Source: Pseudomonadota bacterium
GTDB lineage: Bacteria > Pseudomonadota > Gammaproteobacteria > Steroidobacterales > Steroidobacteraceae
Assembly (NCBI GenBank): GCA_018241525.1
Contig: JAFEDR010000012.1
Location: 1 to 64,000 of the forward strand
Reading direction: 5' to 3'
DNA: 64,000 nucleotides
Shown here: positions 1-8,452 of the stretch, in pieces
How the letters are laid out: every line of letters begins with the position of its first letter
Position numbering within the stretch: position 1 is the first letter of the stretch
The notes under the pieces: model-generated
Told to the model about the DNA's origin: nothing
The model's database searches: none
The model's input: the letters and a program-made list of their open reading frames with translations, nothing else
Made by a program: the position numbers and the translations under genes

Positions 1-300
1 GCCGTACGCGATCGTGATCGTGCCCGTGCCGACCGTCACCGACGCCACGTACTTGCCACTCGGCAGCTTGGTGTTGTCACCGCCCGCCGCCGTGTTGTCC
101 AGCGGCCACGCGCCGGTATTGGCGAAGCTCTCGGCCACGCCCGCCTTCACGGCGCTGGCGAGGTTGAGGCCTTCCGTGACCTGGGCGCGGATCGTGTAGT
201 CCTGGTAGGCCGGGATCGCGATCGCGGCGAGGATGCCGATGATGGCGACGACGATCATCAACTCGATGAGCGTGAAGCCCTTCTGAATCTGCTTGCGCAT
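1..300 (-). CDS. pilA: type IV major pilin PilA (3' end beyond window)
   Basis: This is the structural subunit of type IV pili; the first 100 residues are visible and the gene runs off the left edge. The N-terminus is a classic class III signal: a short basic leader, then KGFTLIELM, with prepilin peptidase cleavage expected between G8 and F9 and the conserved Glu at mature position 5 (E13). A hydrophobic helix of about 20 residues follows. An AGGAG ribosome site lies 7 bases before the ATG at 300. A sigma-54 promoter upstream and the adjacent pilR-pilS pair give the expected regulation: PilS senses, PilR activates RpoN-dependent pilA transcription. The disulfide-bonded C-terminal loop is outside the window, so subtype cannot be judged. 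Confidence 0.93.
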   Translation of the reverse strand, partial: MRKQIQKGFTLIELMIVVAIIGILAAIAIPAYQDYTIRAQVTEGLNLASAVKAGVAESFANTGAWPLDNTAAGGDNTKLPSGKYVASVTVGTGTITIAYG

Positions 301-390
301 GCAAAAGCTCCTAACAGTGATGAGGGATCGAAAACTGACAAGCTGTGGGTGGAAGCCACCGAACGGCATTCCGTTCCTAAGCTGGAACTA

Positions 391-406
391 AGCAAGCCCC
401 GTGCCA
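391..406 (-). promoter_or_regulatory. sigma-54 (RpoN) promoter of pilA
   Basis: Read on the minus strand the site is TGGCAC-N5-TTGCT, a full match to the -24/-12 consensus TGGCAC-N5-TTGCW. It lies about 90 bases upstream of the pilA start and implies transcription beginning near 380, giving a leader of roughly 80 bases. PilR, the enhancer-binding protein encoded just upstream, is the expected activator. Confidence 0.85.
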
Positions 407-510
407 GCCGGCCTCCAAGGGCCCAACCCGTTGAATTTATGAAGATGAAGGGCTTCGCCGACCCGCCTGCGAGCCGGTTATGTCACTCAGGGTCGGGATG
501 CATCCGGGCC

Positions 511-531
511 AAAAGTGACGCGGGGCGTCAC
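511..531 (-). terminator. probable Rho-independent terminator after pilR
   Basis: On the minus strand, 28 bases past the pilR stop, a perfect 6-bp stem (GTGACG/CGTCAC, loop CCCCG) is followed directly by TTTT. It would insulate pilSR transcription from the pilA promoter region. The U-tract is short, so efficiency is uncertain. Confidence 0.5.
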
Positions 532-558
532 CCCACGTTGCCCGGCGCGGACAGGGCG

Positions 559-1902
559 CTACTCGATGCCGAGCTTCTTGATGCGGTAGCGCAGCGCGCG
601 GAAGGTGATGCCGAGGAGCTTGGCCGCGGCGGTCTTGTTGTAGCGGGTCTGCTCGAGCGCCTTGACGATCGCCTCGCGCTCGATGTGCGCGACCTGCTCA
701 TCGAGCGCGCCGTCGCTGAGCTCGACCGGGGTCGTGACCGCCGGGGCCGGGCCGGGCCGCACCGCGATGTCGGCCGCGGTGATCCGACCGTCCGCGCACA
801 GCGTCAGCGCGCGCTCGAGGATGTTCTCGAGCTCGCGCACGTTGCCGGGGAAGTGGTACGTCGCGAGCACGCGCATCGCGTCCGGCGCGAGTTCCGGGGC
901 CGCGACCCGCGAGCGGCGCGCGAGCCGTGCCAGGATCGAGCGCGCAAGCTCCGGGACGTCCTCGAGGCGCGCTCGCAGCGGCGGCACCTTGATGTCGATC
1001 ACGTTGATCCGGTAGTACAGGTCCTCGCGGAAGCGTCCGTCGGCGACCAGCGCGCCGAGGTCCTTGTGCGTCGCCGACAGGATGCGCACGTCGACCGGCA
1101 CCTCGCGCTGCTCGCCGATCGGCCGCACGGTGCGCTCCTGGATCAGGCGCAGCAGCTTGACCTGCATGTGCAGCGGCAGGTCCGCGACCTCGTCGAGGAA
1201 CAGCGTGCCGCCCTCGGCCACCTGCACCAGGCCCTTCTTGTCGGCGACCGCGCCGGTGAAGCTGCCGCGCTTGTGGCCGAAGAGCTCGCTCTCCATCAGC
1301 TCCGTCGGGATCGCGCCGCAGTTGACCGGCACGAACGGACCGTCGCGGCGCGGGCCGGACTCGTGGATCAGCTGCGCGACGAGTTCCTTGCCGGTGCCGC
1401 TCTCGCCGGAGATGTGCACCGGCGCCTGGCTGCGCGCGACGCGGCCGATCAGCTCGCGCAGCTCCTCCATGGCGACGGACTGGCCGAGCAGGCGTGGCGC
1501 GACGATGACGCCGGTCTCGGTGCCGATGTCGGTGCCGGAGAGCTTGATCGCCTGCGCTACCAGCTTGCGCAGGTCGGTGAGGTCGAGCGGCTTCGAGACG
1601 AAGTCGAAGGCGCCGAGCTTGAGCGCACGCACGGCCGATTCGACGTTGCCGTGGGCGGTGATCACCGCGACCGGCAGGTCCGGGAGGTGCGTCTGCAGCC
1701 AGTCGACCAGGTCGAGGCCGTTGCCGTCCGGCAGCTGCATGTCGGTCAGGCACAGGTCGAAGCGGCCGTCGCGGACCGCTGCCTTCGCGGCGGCGATGTC
1801 GTGCACCGCGCGCGACTCGAGCCCCATCCGCCCGAGCGTGATCGCCAGCAGCTCGCACAGGTCCGGCTCGTCGTCGACGATCAGCACCGTTGCCTTAGCC
1901 AT
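559..1902 (-). CDS. pilR: sigma-54-dependent response regulator PilR
   Basis: This is an enhancer-binding activator of RpoN promoters, here almost certainly of pilA. It has 447 residues. The receiver domain (about 4-120) has acidic pair D10-D11 and phospho-acceptor D54 (LTDMQLPDG). The central AAA+ domain has Walker A GESGTGKE and a GSFTGA loop, a variant of the sigma-54-contacting GAFTGA, followed by the GGTLFLDE Walker B region. A Fis-type helix-turn-helix ends the protein (NKTAAAKLLGITFRALRYRI). The ATG at 1902 was chosen because MAKATVLIVDD starts the receiver; the frame extends upstream but that would only add residues overlapping pilS. It overlaps the pilS stop by 8 bases, so the two are translationally coupled. 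Confidence 0.95.
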   Translation of the reverse strand: MAKATVLIVDDEPDLCELLAITLGRMGLESRAVHDIAAAKAAVRDGRFDLCLTDMQLPDGNGLDLVDWLQTHLPDLPVAVITAHGNVESAVRALKLGAFDFVSKPLDLTDLRKLVAQAIKLSGTDIGTETGVIVAPRLLGQSVAMEELRELIGRVARSQAPVHISGESGTGKELVAQLIHESGPRRDGPFVPVNCGAIPTELMESELFGHKRGSFTGAVADKKGLVQVAEGGTLFLDEVADLPLHMQVKLLRLIQERTVRPIGEQREVPVDVRILSATHKDLGALVADGRFREDLYYRINVIDIKVPPLRARLEDVPELARSILARLARRSRVAAPELAPDAMRVLATYHFPGNVRELENILERALTLCADGRITAADIAVRPGPAPAVTTPVELSDGALDEQVAHIEREAIVKALEQTRYNKTAAAKLLGITFRALRYRIKKLGIE

Positions 1903-3523
1903 CGGTGCGGCCCTCCCAGCGCAGCGGATCGGCGAACACGACCCGGAAGATGCTGCCGCCACCGGCGCGCGGCTCGTAGATCAGCAGCGCACCGTTGCAC
2001 TGGGCGAGCTCGCGCGCGATGAAGAGCCCGAGGCCCGTGCCGCCGCGCCGGCCGGTGAAGAAGGGTTCGAAGATCCGCTCGGTCGAGGCTTCCGGAATGC
2101 CGGGGCCGCGGTCAGCGACCTCGAGGAACGGCCGGCCGCTCGCCTGCAGACGCGCGACGATGACGTCGACGGCCGGCTGTTCCGGCATCTCGGCACTGTG
2201 CCGGGTCGCGTTCTCGCACAGGTTCCAGACGATCTGCCGCAGGTGCGTCGGGTCGACGCGGACCTCGAAGTCGGGTTCGGGCAGCCGCAGCCGCAGCCGT
2301 GCCGCGTCGAGCTGCAGCGTGTCGCAGAACTCGCGCTGGAACTGGCTCAGCCAGCTGCCGATCGGCACGCGCTCGGGGCGGGTCGACTCGCGACGCGACA
2401 GCTGCAGCACGTTGCCGATGATGGTGCCGACGCGCCCGCCGTTCTGCGCGATGATGTCGGTCAGACGCCGCTCCTCGGCCCCGAGCACCGGGCTTTCGGC
2501 CAGCAGCTGGGCCGCGTGGCTCATCGCGCCGACCGGGTTGCGGATCTCGTGGGCGATGCTGGCCGAGAGCCGGCCGAGCGCGGCGAGCTTCGACTGCTGC
2601 ACGCGCTCGGCGATCTCGCCGGTGTCGGTCAGGAACGCGATGACCGGCACCGGCTGGCCGCGGCCGAGCGCGGCGAAGTGCACCTCGAACTCGCGGCTGC
2701 CGTCGGCGGCCAGGATCGTCGCATCGCCGATCGGCGCGCCGCCGGCGCGGCGCCAGCTCTCGACGTGGTACAGGAGGCGCGGCGAGATCTCGCCGAGCAG
2801 CGCCCCGGGGCGGGCCTCGGCACCGAGCAGGGCCCGCGCCGACTCGTTGATCAGCCGCACCCGGTCCTCGGCGTCGACCACGACGATGCTCTCGCGCAGG
2901 TGCTGGACGATGTACTCAGAGAGCTCCGCGAGGTTGGCGACGTCGATGTCGCGCTGGCGGACGACCGCCTCGGTCTCGCGCAGGCGCCGCGCCATTGAGG
3001 TGCCGCCGGCGGCGGCCAGGAACAGGATCGCGCCGTAGTAACCGGCCTGCGCGAAGCCGACCGGCCCGGCGACGCCCTGCCACCAGGAGAGCGCCTGCTG
3101 GACGAGCAGGGCGAGCACCGCGCCGGCGGCGACCACCAGCGCGCCGCGCGTGTTCACCAGCACCGAGACCGCACCGACCGGCACGAACAGGGCGATCGCG
3201 AGGCCGCTCTCCGCACCGCCGCCGGCATAGACGATCAGCGTCAGCAGCAGCACGTCGATGACGACCGGCACGTAGGCGTGCCAGAGCGTCGTGCGGCGGC
3301 GGCCCTTCAGGACCGCGATCAGCGCGATCGCGACGATGAAGTAGCCGACGCAGGCGGCCCGGAACAGCGCCGGGTGCGCCTCGCCGACGAGGCGCGGCTG
3401 GCCACCGGTCGCGAGGACCACGCCGAGCACGACCGGCACCAGCAGCCGGAACACGTTCAGCAGGCCGAGCACGCGCCACGACAGTTCCGGCGTCTCGTCC
3501 AGCGGGCGCTGGGCCTCACCCAT
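1895..3523 (-). CDS. pilS: sensor histidine kinase PilS
   Basis: This is the membrane kinase partner of PilR, 542 residues. About six hydrophobic segments fill residues 20-185, the usual PilS membrane sensor. A PAS domain follows (about 195-305), then the HisKA dimerisation helix with phospho-acceptor H325 in IAHEIRNP. The HATPase domain ends the protein, with N-box WNLCENATRH, G1 box DRGPGIPE and G2 box GTGLGLFIA. It is transcribed first in a pilS-pilR operon, away from sucC. In Pseudomonas, PilS monitors inner-membrane pilin to tune pilA expression; the same role is inferred here from the adjacent pilin gene and sigma-54 promoter. Confidence 0.93.
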   Translation of the reverse strand: MGEAQRPLDETPELSWRVLGLLNVFRLLVPVVLGVVLATGGQPRLVGEAHPALFRAACVGYFIVAIALIAVLKGRRRTTLWHAYVPVVIDVLLLTLIVYAGGGAESGLAIALFVPVGAVSVLVNTRGALVVAAGAVLALLVQQALSWWQGVAGPVGFAQAGYYGAILFLAAAGGTSMARRLRETEAVVRQRDIDVANLAELSEYIVQHLRESIVVVDAEDRVRLINESARALLGAEARPGALLGEISPRLLYHVESWRRAGGAPIGDATILAADGSREFEVHFAALGRGQPVPVIAFLTDTGEIAERVQQSKLAALGRLSASIAHEIRNPVGAMSHAAQLLAESPVLGAEERRLTDIIAQNGGRVGTIIGNVLQLSRRESTRPERVPIGSWLSQFQREFCDTLQLDAARLRLRLPEPDFEVRVDPTHLRQIVWNLCENATRHSAEMPEQPAVDVIVARLQASGRPFLEVADRGPGIPEASTERIFEPFFTGRRGGTGLGLFIARELAQCNGALLIYEPRAGGGSIFRVVFADPLRWEGRTDG

Positions 3524-3609
3524 GCATCGTCCTCGGCTCCGGGCGTCCGCGCCTACGCGGCGCGGGCGGCGTCAATGTAGCAAGTTTCATGCGCCGACGG
3601 CCGGCGCGA

Positions 3610-3633
3610 CGCGCACGGCCGCGCGCTTTTTTT
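3610..3633 (+). terminator. terminator-like hairpin with T7 run between divergent pilS and sucC
   Basis: On the plus strand a 5-bp GC stem (CGCGC/GCGCG, loop ACGGCC) is followed by C and seven T. No protein gene ends on this strand nearby: pilS points left from 3523 and sucC starts at 3714. It may end a short transcript starting within pilS or its promoter region, act as a leader attenuator, or be chance in GC-rich sequence. Confidence 0.35.
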
Positions 3634-3713
3634 GCCTAGCCCCGCGCGCTTCGCGCAGAATAGCGGCCCGCAACGACTGCCCGGGAGGCGCGGCACGCCG
3701 CGCGCAAGAGACG

Positions 3714-4880
3714 ATGAACCTGCACGAATACCAGGCCAAGGAGCTCTTCACCCGCTACGGCGTCGCGGTGCCGGCCGGCCACGTCGCGGCCTCCGCCGAC
3801 GAGGCGGGCCAGGCCGCCGAGCGGCTCGGCGGCGCGCTGTGGGTCGTCAAGGCACAGGTGCACGCCGGCGGTCGCGGCAAGGCGGGCGGCGTCAAGGTGT
3901 GCCGCAGCGTCGCCGAGGTCAAGGACGCCGCGCGCGACCTGATCGGCCGCCGCCTGGTGACCAAGCAGACCGGCGCCGAGGGCCTGCCGATCCAGCAGGT
4001 CTACGTCGAGGTCGGCTCGAAGATCGCGCGCGAGCTGTACGTCAGCCTGCTGCTGAACCGTGACCGTGGCCGGCTGGCGTTCATTGCCTCGGCCGCGGGC
4101 GGCATGGACATCGAAGAGGTCGCCGAGAAGACGCCGGAACAGATCCTGCGCGTCGAGGTGCACCCGGCGGTCGGCCTGTCGGGCTACCAGTGCCGGCAGC
4201 TCGCGTTCGGGCTCGGGCTCGAGGGCGCGCAGGTCGCGGCGTTCGAGAAGATCCTGCGTGGCATCTACCGCCTGTACGTCGACCACGACGCGAGCCTCGT
4301 CGAGGTCAACCCGCTGATCGTGACCGGCGACGGCGGGGTGCTCGCGCTCGATGCCAAGATCAATATCGACGACAACGCGCTCTTCCGCCAGCAGGCGCTC
4401 GCCGCGCAGCGCGACGCCTCGCAAGAGGATGCGATGGAGCGCAAGGCGGCCGAGCACGACCTCAACTACGTCTCGCTCGACGGCGACATCGCCTGCATGG
4501 TGAACGGCGCGGGGCTGGCGATGGCGACGATGGACCTGATCAAGCTGCATGGCGGCGCGCCCGCCAACTTCCTCGACGTCGGCGGCGGCGCGACGCCGGA
4601 ACGGGTGACCGCGGCCTTCAAGCTGATCCTGTCGAATCCGCGCGTGCGCGCGATCCTGGTCAACATCTTCGGCGGCATCGTCCGTTGCGACATCATCGCC
4701 GAGGGCATCGTGGCCGCGGTCAAGACCGTCGGCGTCAGCGTGCCGGTCGTGGTGCGGCTCGAGGGCACCAACGCCGACGTCGCCCGCGCGCAGCTCGCCG
4801 CGAGCGGGCTCGCGATCACGCCGGCCAGCGATCTCACCGACGCCGCGACCAAGGCCGTGCGCCTGGCCGCCGGCCGCTAG
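3714..4880 (+). CDS. sucC: succinyl-CoA synthetase beta subunit
   Basis: This is the ADP/GDP-forming subunit of succinyl-CoA synthetase (TCA cycle: succinyl-CoA + NDP + Pi to succinate + CoA + NTP). It has 388 residues, the same as the E. coli protein. It begins MNLHEYQAKELF and has the ATP-grasp fold at the N-terminus (VVKAQVHAGGRGKAGGVK, nucleotide loop). The CoA-ligase domain carries VNIFGGIVRCD near residue 320, the power helix that faces the active-site histidine of SucD. The ATG at 3714 gives the family start, preceded by an AAGAG-like site; the longer frame upstream is not conserved. sucD follows after 11 bases. Confidence 0.97.
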   Translation: MNLHEYQAKELFTRYGVAVPAGHVAASADEAGQAAERLGGALWVVKAQVHAGGRGKAGGVKVCRSVAEVKDAARDLIGRRLVTKQTGAEGLPIQQVYVEVGSKIARELYVSLLLNRDRGRLAFIASAAGGMDIEEVAEKTPEQILRVEVHPAVGLSGYQCRQLAFGLGLEGAQVAAFEKILRGIYRLYVDHDASLVEVNPLIVTGDGGVLALDAKINIDDNALFRQQALAAQRDASQEDAMERKAAEHDLNYVSLDGDIACMVNGAGLAMATMDLIKLHGGAPANFLDVGGGATPERVTAAFKLILSNPRVRAILVNIFGGIVRCDIIAEGIVAAVKTVGVSVPVVVRLEGTNADVARAQLAASGLAITPASDLTDAATKAVRLAAGR

Positions 4881-4891
4881 GAACCCCCGCC

Positions 4892-5920
4892 ATGAGCATC
4901 CTTCTGACGAAGTCGAGCCGCGTGATCTGCCAGGGCTTCACCGGCAAGCAGGGCACGTTCCACAGCGAGCAGTGCATCGCCTACGGCACGCGCATGGTCG
5001 GCGGCGTCACGCCCGGCCGCGGCGGGCAGACCCACCTCGGCCTGCCGGTGTTCGATACCGCGCATGATGCGGTCAAGGCAACCGGCGCGGACGTCAGCAT
5101 GATCTACGTGCCGGCGGCCGGCGCGGCCGACGCGATCCTCGAGGCGGCCGACGCCGGCATCAAGCTGATCGTGTGCATCACCGAGGGCATCCCGGTCAAC
5201 GACATGGTGCGCGTCAAGGAGGCCCTGAAGGGCTACGACGCGCGGCTGGTCGGCCCGAACTGCCCGGGCGTCATCACGCCGGGCGAGGCCAAGGTCGGCA
5301 TCATGCCGGGGTTCATCCACAAGCCCGGCAAGATCGGCATCGTGTCGCGCTCGGGGACGCTGACCTACGAGGCGGTGTTCCAGACGACGCGCCTCGGGCT
5401 CGGCCAGAGCACCTGTGTCGGCATCGGCGGCGACCCGGTGCGCGGCATGAACTTCGTCGACGTGCTGCGGCTCTTCCAGGACGACCCGCGCACCCAGGGC
5501 ATCATCATGGTCGGCGAGATCGGCGGCAGCGACGAGGAGGCCGGCGCCGAGTTCATCCGCCGCCATGTCACGAAGCCGGTCGTCGCCTACATCGCCGGTG
5601 TCACGGCGCCGCCCGGCAAGCGCATGGGCCACGCCGGTGCGGTGATCGCCGGCGGCAAGGGCACGGCGGCCGACAAGTACGCGGCGCTCGAGCACGCCGG
5701 CGTGCGCACGGTGCGGTCGCCGGCCGAGCTCGGCAGCGCCATGGCCGCCGCGCTCAAGGCGCCGCGTCGCAGCGCCGCGAAGCCGAAGCGCCCGGCGCGC
5801 GCCACGAAGCCAGCGGTGCGGGCTGCGGCGAAGCAGCCGATCCGCGCCCGGCCGAAGGCCAAGGCGAAGGCAAAGCGTGCCGCCCGGCGGCCGGCGCGTC
5901 GCCCGGCGCGTCGCCGCTGA
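4892..5920 (+). CDS. sucD: succinyl-CoA synthetase alpha subunit with an extra basic C-terminal tail
   Basis: This is the CoA-binding, phosphohistidine-carrying subunit that pairs with SucC. Residues 1 to about 288 are the normal SucD. The Rossmann CoA-binding domain starts MSILLTKSSRVICQGFTG, and catalytic H247 sits in GHAGAVIAGGKGTAADK. The family usually ends near residue 290. Here the frame continues for about 54 residues made almost only of Lys, Arg, Ala and Pro, ending RRPARRPARRR. The tail resembles histone H1-like or AlgP-like repeats and would make the complex strongly basic. The stop is clear at 5918-5920 and the reading frame is uninterrupted, so it is a genuine extension rather than an annotation artefact. 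The 11-base gap to sucC indicates one operon. Confidence 0.95.
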   Translation: MSILLTKSSRVICQGFTGKQGTFHSEQCIAYGTRMVGGVTPGRGGQTHLGLPVFDTAHDAVKATGADVSMIYVPAAGAADAILEAADAGIKLIVCITEGIPVNDMVRVKEALKGYDARLVGPNCPGVITPGEAKVGIMPGFIHKPGKIGIVSRSGTLTYEAVFQTTRLGLGQSTCVGIGGDPVRGMNFVDVLRLFQDDPRTQGIIMVGEIGGSDEEAGAEFIRRHVTKPVVAYIAGVTAPPGKRMGHAGAVIAGGKGTAADKYAALEHAGVRTVRSPAELGSAMAAALKAPRRSAAKPKRPARATKPAVRAAAKQPIRARPKAKAKAKRAARRPARRPARRR

Positions 5921-5966
5921 CGGCCGGCCCGCGGCTGTCCATCGCCGCGCCGGGGACGATTGAGCG

Positions 5967-7592
5967 ATGACCGCTGCGCTTCGACTGCTGCTCGCCCAGG
6001 TAGACCCGTTCGTCGGCGACGTCGACGGCAACGCTGCGCGCGTGCTCGCGGCGGCCCGTGACGGCGCGGCGTCCGGCGCCGATCTCGTGCTGCTGCCCGA
6101 GCTCGCGCTGTCCGGCTACCCGCCCGAGGACCTGCTGTTTCACTCGGGCTTCCGCCGCCAGGTCGAGATCGCGGTCAAGCGCCTCGCCGGCGAGGCACCG
6201 CCCGTCGACCTCGTGTTCGGCTACCCCGAGTACCGCGGCCGCGAGATCTACAACTCCGCGGCGCTGGTCCGCGGCGGCCGGGTGTACGCGAATCACCGCA
6301 AGCAGGAGCTGCCGAACTACAAGGTGTTCGACGAGAAGCGCTATTTCGTGCCGGGACAGACGCCGACGCTGGTCGACGTGCAGGGCGCCCGGGTCGCGCT
6401 GCTCGTCTGCGAGGATCTCTGGGAACCGGGTCCGGCGCGGGCCGCGCGTGCCGACGGCGCCGAGGCGCTGCTCGTCATCAATGCCTCGCCGTTCCACCTC
6501 AACAAGCAGCGCGAGCGCGAGGACGTGGCGCGGGCGCGGATCGCCGAGACCGGCGTGCCGCTCGTCTACCTCAACATGGTCGGCGGGCAGGACGAGCTCG
6601 TGTTCGACGGCAACAGCTTCGTGATGGCGGCGGACGGCGCGCTGACGCAGCGCCTGCCGGCCTGGCAGGAGGCGCGCGCCGTCGTCGAGCTCGTCCGCGA
6701 GGGCGGCCGGCTGGCGCCGGTGCCGGGCGCGGTGGCGCCGGAGCTCAGCGAGGAGCAGAGCGTCTACGAGGCGCTGGTGCTCGGGGTGCGCGACTACGTC
6801 GACCGGCACCGCTTCCCGGGCGTGGTCATGGGCCTGTCGGGCGGCGTCGACTCGGCGCTGACGCTCGCGATCGCGGTCGATGCGCTCGGCGCGGAGCGCG
6901 TGCACGCGGTGATGATGCCGTCGCGCTACACCGCCGACATCAGCCGCGCGGACGCCGCCGCCGAGGCGCGCGCGCTCGGCGTGCGCTTCAGCGAGATCTC
7001 GATCGAGGGCATGTTCGCGGCGACGCTCGGCGCGCTGCGCGAGCAGTTCGCGGGGCGCGAGCCCGACACCACCGAGGAGAACATCCAGTCGCGCTGCCGC
7101 GGCGTGCTGCTGATGGCGATCTCGAACAAGACCGGCGCGATGCTGCTGACCACCGGCAACAAGAGCGAGATGGCGGTCGGCTACGCGACCCTGTACGGCG
7201 ACATGGCCGGCGGCTTCGCGCCGATCAAGGACTGCTCGAAGCAGATGGTCTACCGGCTGGCGCGCTACCGGAACTCGATCGGCGCGGCGATCCCGCCGCG
7301 GGTGATCGAGCGCGCCCCGAGCGCGGAGTTGCGCCCCGACCAGAAGGACACCGACTCGCTGCCGCCCTACGAGGTGCTCGACCCGATCCTCGAGGCGTTC
7401 ATCGAGGATGACCTGTCGGTCGACGAGATCGTGGCGCGCGGCTTCGACCGGCCGACCGTGGGCCGGGTGCTGGAGCTGGTCAAGCGCAACGAGTACAAGC
7501 GGCGCCAGGCGCCGCCCGGCATCCGCATCAGCAGTCGCGCCTTCGGCCGCGACTGGCGTTACCCGATCACCTCGGGCTACCGCAGCCGCTGA
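5967..7592 (+). CDS. nadE: glutamine-dependent NAD+ synthetase
   Basis: This enzyme catalyses the last step of NAD biosynthesis, amidation of deamido-NAD with glutamine as nitrogen donor. It has 541 residues and two domains. The N-terminal nitrilase-type glutaminase has the catalytic triad visible as E45 (LLPELALSGYP), K112 (HRKQELPNY) and C148 (LLVCEDLWEPG). The C-terminal NAD synthase domain has the PP-loop SGGVDSA near residue 291 and a GNKSEMAVGY motif. Glutamine-dependent and not ammonia-dependent use is therefore supported by sequence. It lies 46 bases after sucD and converges on bamD with only 7 bases between the stops. Confidence 0.96.
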   Translation: MTAALRLLLAQVDPFVGDVDGNAARVLAAARDGAASGADLVLLPELALSGYPPEDLLFHSGFRRQVEIAVKRLAGEAPPVDLVFGYPEYRGREIYNSAALVRGGRVYANHRKQELPNYKVFDEKRYFVPGQTPTLVDVQGARVALLVCEDLWEPGPARAARADGAEALLVINASPFHLNKQREREDVARARIAETGVPLVYLNMVGGQDELVFDGNSFVMAADGALTQRLPAWQEARAVVELVREGGRLAPVPGAVAPELSEEQSVYEALVLGVRDYVDRHRFPGVVMGLSGGVDSALTLAIAVDALGAERVHAVMMPSRYTADISRADAAAEARALGVRFSEISIEGMFAATLGALREQFAGREPDTTEENIQSRCRGVLLMAISNKTGAMLLTTGNKSEMAVGYATLYGDMAGGFAPIKDCSKQMVYRLARYRNSIGAAIPPRVIERAPSAELRPDQKDTDSLPPYEVLDPILEAFIEDDLSVDEIVARGFDRPTVGRVLELVKRNEYKRRQAPPGIRISSRAFGRDWRYPITSGYRSR

Positions 7593-7599
7593 GCCCGCG

Positions 7600-8400
7600 T
7601 CAGCTGCTGAAGCTCCACCAGTGCTTGCGGTGGGTGCGCTGCTCGGCGGCGGCCGGGAAGTTCGCGACCAGCACTTTCTGCGAGTCCGCCGCCAGCTCCG
7701 TGAGCCCGAGGCGCTGGTAGCAATCGACCAGAATCTCGAGCGCACGGCGCGTGGTCGGCGCGCCGTCGTAGGTCTCGATCACGTAGCGCGCGCGGTCGAC
7801 CGCGGCGACGTAGGCGCCGCGCTTCACGTAGTAGTTGGCGACGTGGATCTCGTACTCGGCGAGCCGGTTGCGCAGGTAGATCATGCGCTGCCGCGCATCG
7901 AGCGCGTAGTCGCTGTTCGGGTACTGCGACACGACGCGCTGGAACGCATCGAAGGACTTGCGCGCGTCCTGCGGCGGCCGCTCCGACAGGTCGACCGAGA
8001 ACCAGCGCTCGAGGAAGTTCGGCGCGCGCTCGAAGTAGACCAGCCCCTTCATGTAGTAGGCGTAGTCGATGCGCGGGTGCGTCGGGTTCTCGCGGATGAA
8101 GCTGTCGGCCGCGTCGATCGCCGACTCCTTCTCGCGCGCGCGGTAGTAGGCGTAGATCAGGTCGAGGCGCGCCTGGCGTGCCGAGTCGCTGAACGGGAAG
8201 CGCGCGGTCAGGTTCTCGTAGACCTTGATGCCCGGCTCGAAGCTGCCGTCGTCGACCAGCTTGGCGGCACGGCCGTACAGCGCCTCGGGCGTCGCCGCGT
8301 TCTCGTCGGCCTTGTGCGACGAGCAGGCGCCGAGGGCGAGCGCGAGACCGAGCACGGCCACGAGCGGAACGGCGCGAAACGCGGTCGGGAAGGGGCTCAA
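7600..8400 (-). CDS. bamD: outer-membrane assembly lipoprotein BamD
   Basis: This is an essential component of the BAM complex that inserts beta-barrel proteins into the outer membrane. The TTG at 8400 gives 266 residues with a lipoprotein signal: a short polar N-region, a hydrophobic stretch and lipobox LGAC, with the lipidated Cys near residue 26. A GGTGA ribosome site lies 6 bases upstream of the TTG. The mature part holds five TPR-like repeats, beginning ATPEALYGRAAKLVDDG and including the conserved RFPFSDSARQA. No in-frame ATG fits between the upstream rluD promoter region and the signal peptide, so the non-AUG start is favoured. It is divergent from rluD, the usual arrangement in gammaproteobacteria. 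Confidence 0.93.
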   Translation of the reverse strand: MSPFPTAFRAVPLVAVLGLALALGACSSHKADENAATPEALYGRAAKLVDDGSFEPGIKVYENLTARFPFSDSARQARLDLIYAYYRAREKESAIDAADSFIRENPTHPRIDYAYYMKGLVYFERAPNFLERWFSVDLSERPPQDARKSFDAFQRVVSQYPNSDYALDARQRMIYLRNRLAEYEIHVANYYVKRGAYVAAVDRARYVIETYDGAPTTRRALEILVDCYQRLGLTELAADSQKVLVANFPAAAEQRTHRKHWWSFSS

Positions 8401-8431
8401 GGGGGGATCACCGGGCGATGCAAGGCGCGGG

Positions 8432-8437
8432 AGTATA
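8432..8437 (-). promoter_or_regulatory. -10 box of bamD (TATACT)
   Basis: A near-consensus TATACT on the minus strand lies 31 bases upstream of the bamD TTG. No strong -35 is visible at the right spacing. The 52-base bamD-rluD gap must also hold the rluD promoter, so the two probably overlap. Confidence 0.4.
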
Positions 8438-8452
8438 GCGTATGTTGAAAAG

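Noticed and set aside
349..2022. Long open frame antisense to pilR and pilS
   Set aside because: High-GC shadow: repetitive Arg/Glu/Asp/Val composition with no motif, whereas the other strand encodes a full response regulator.
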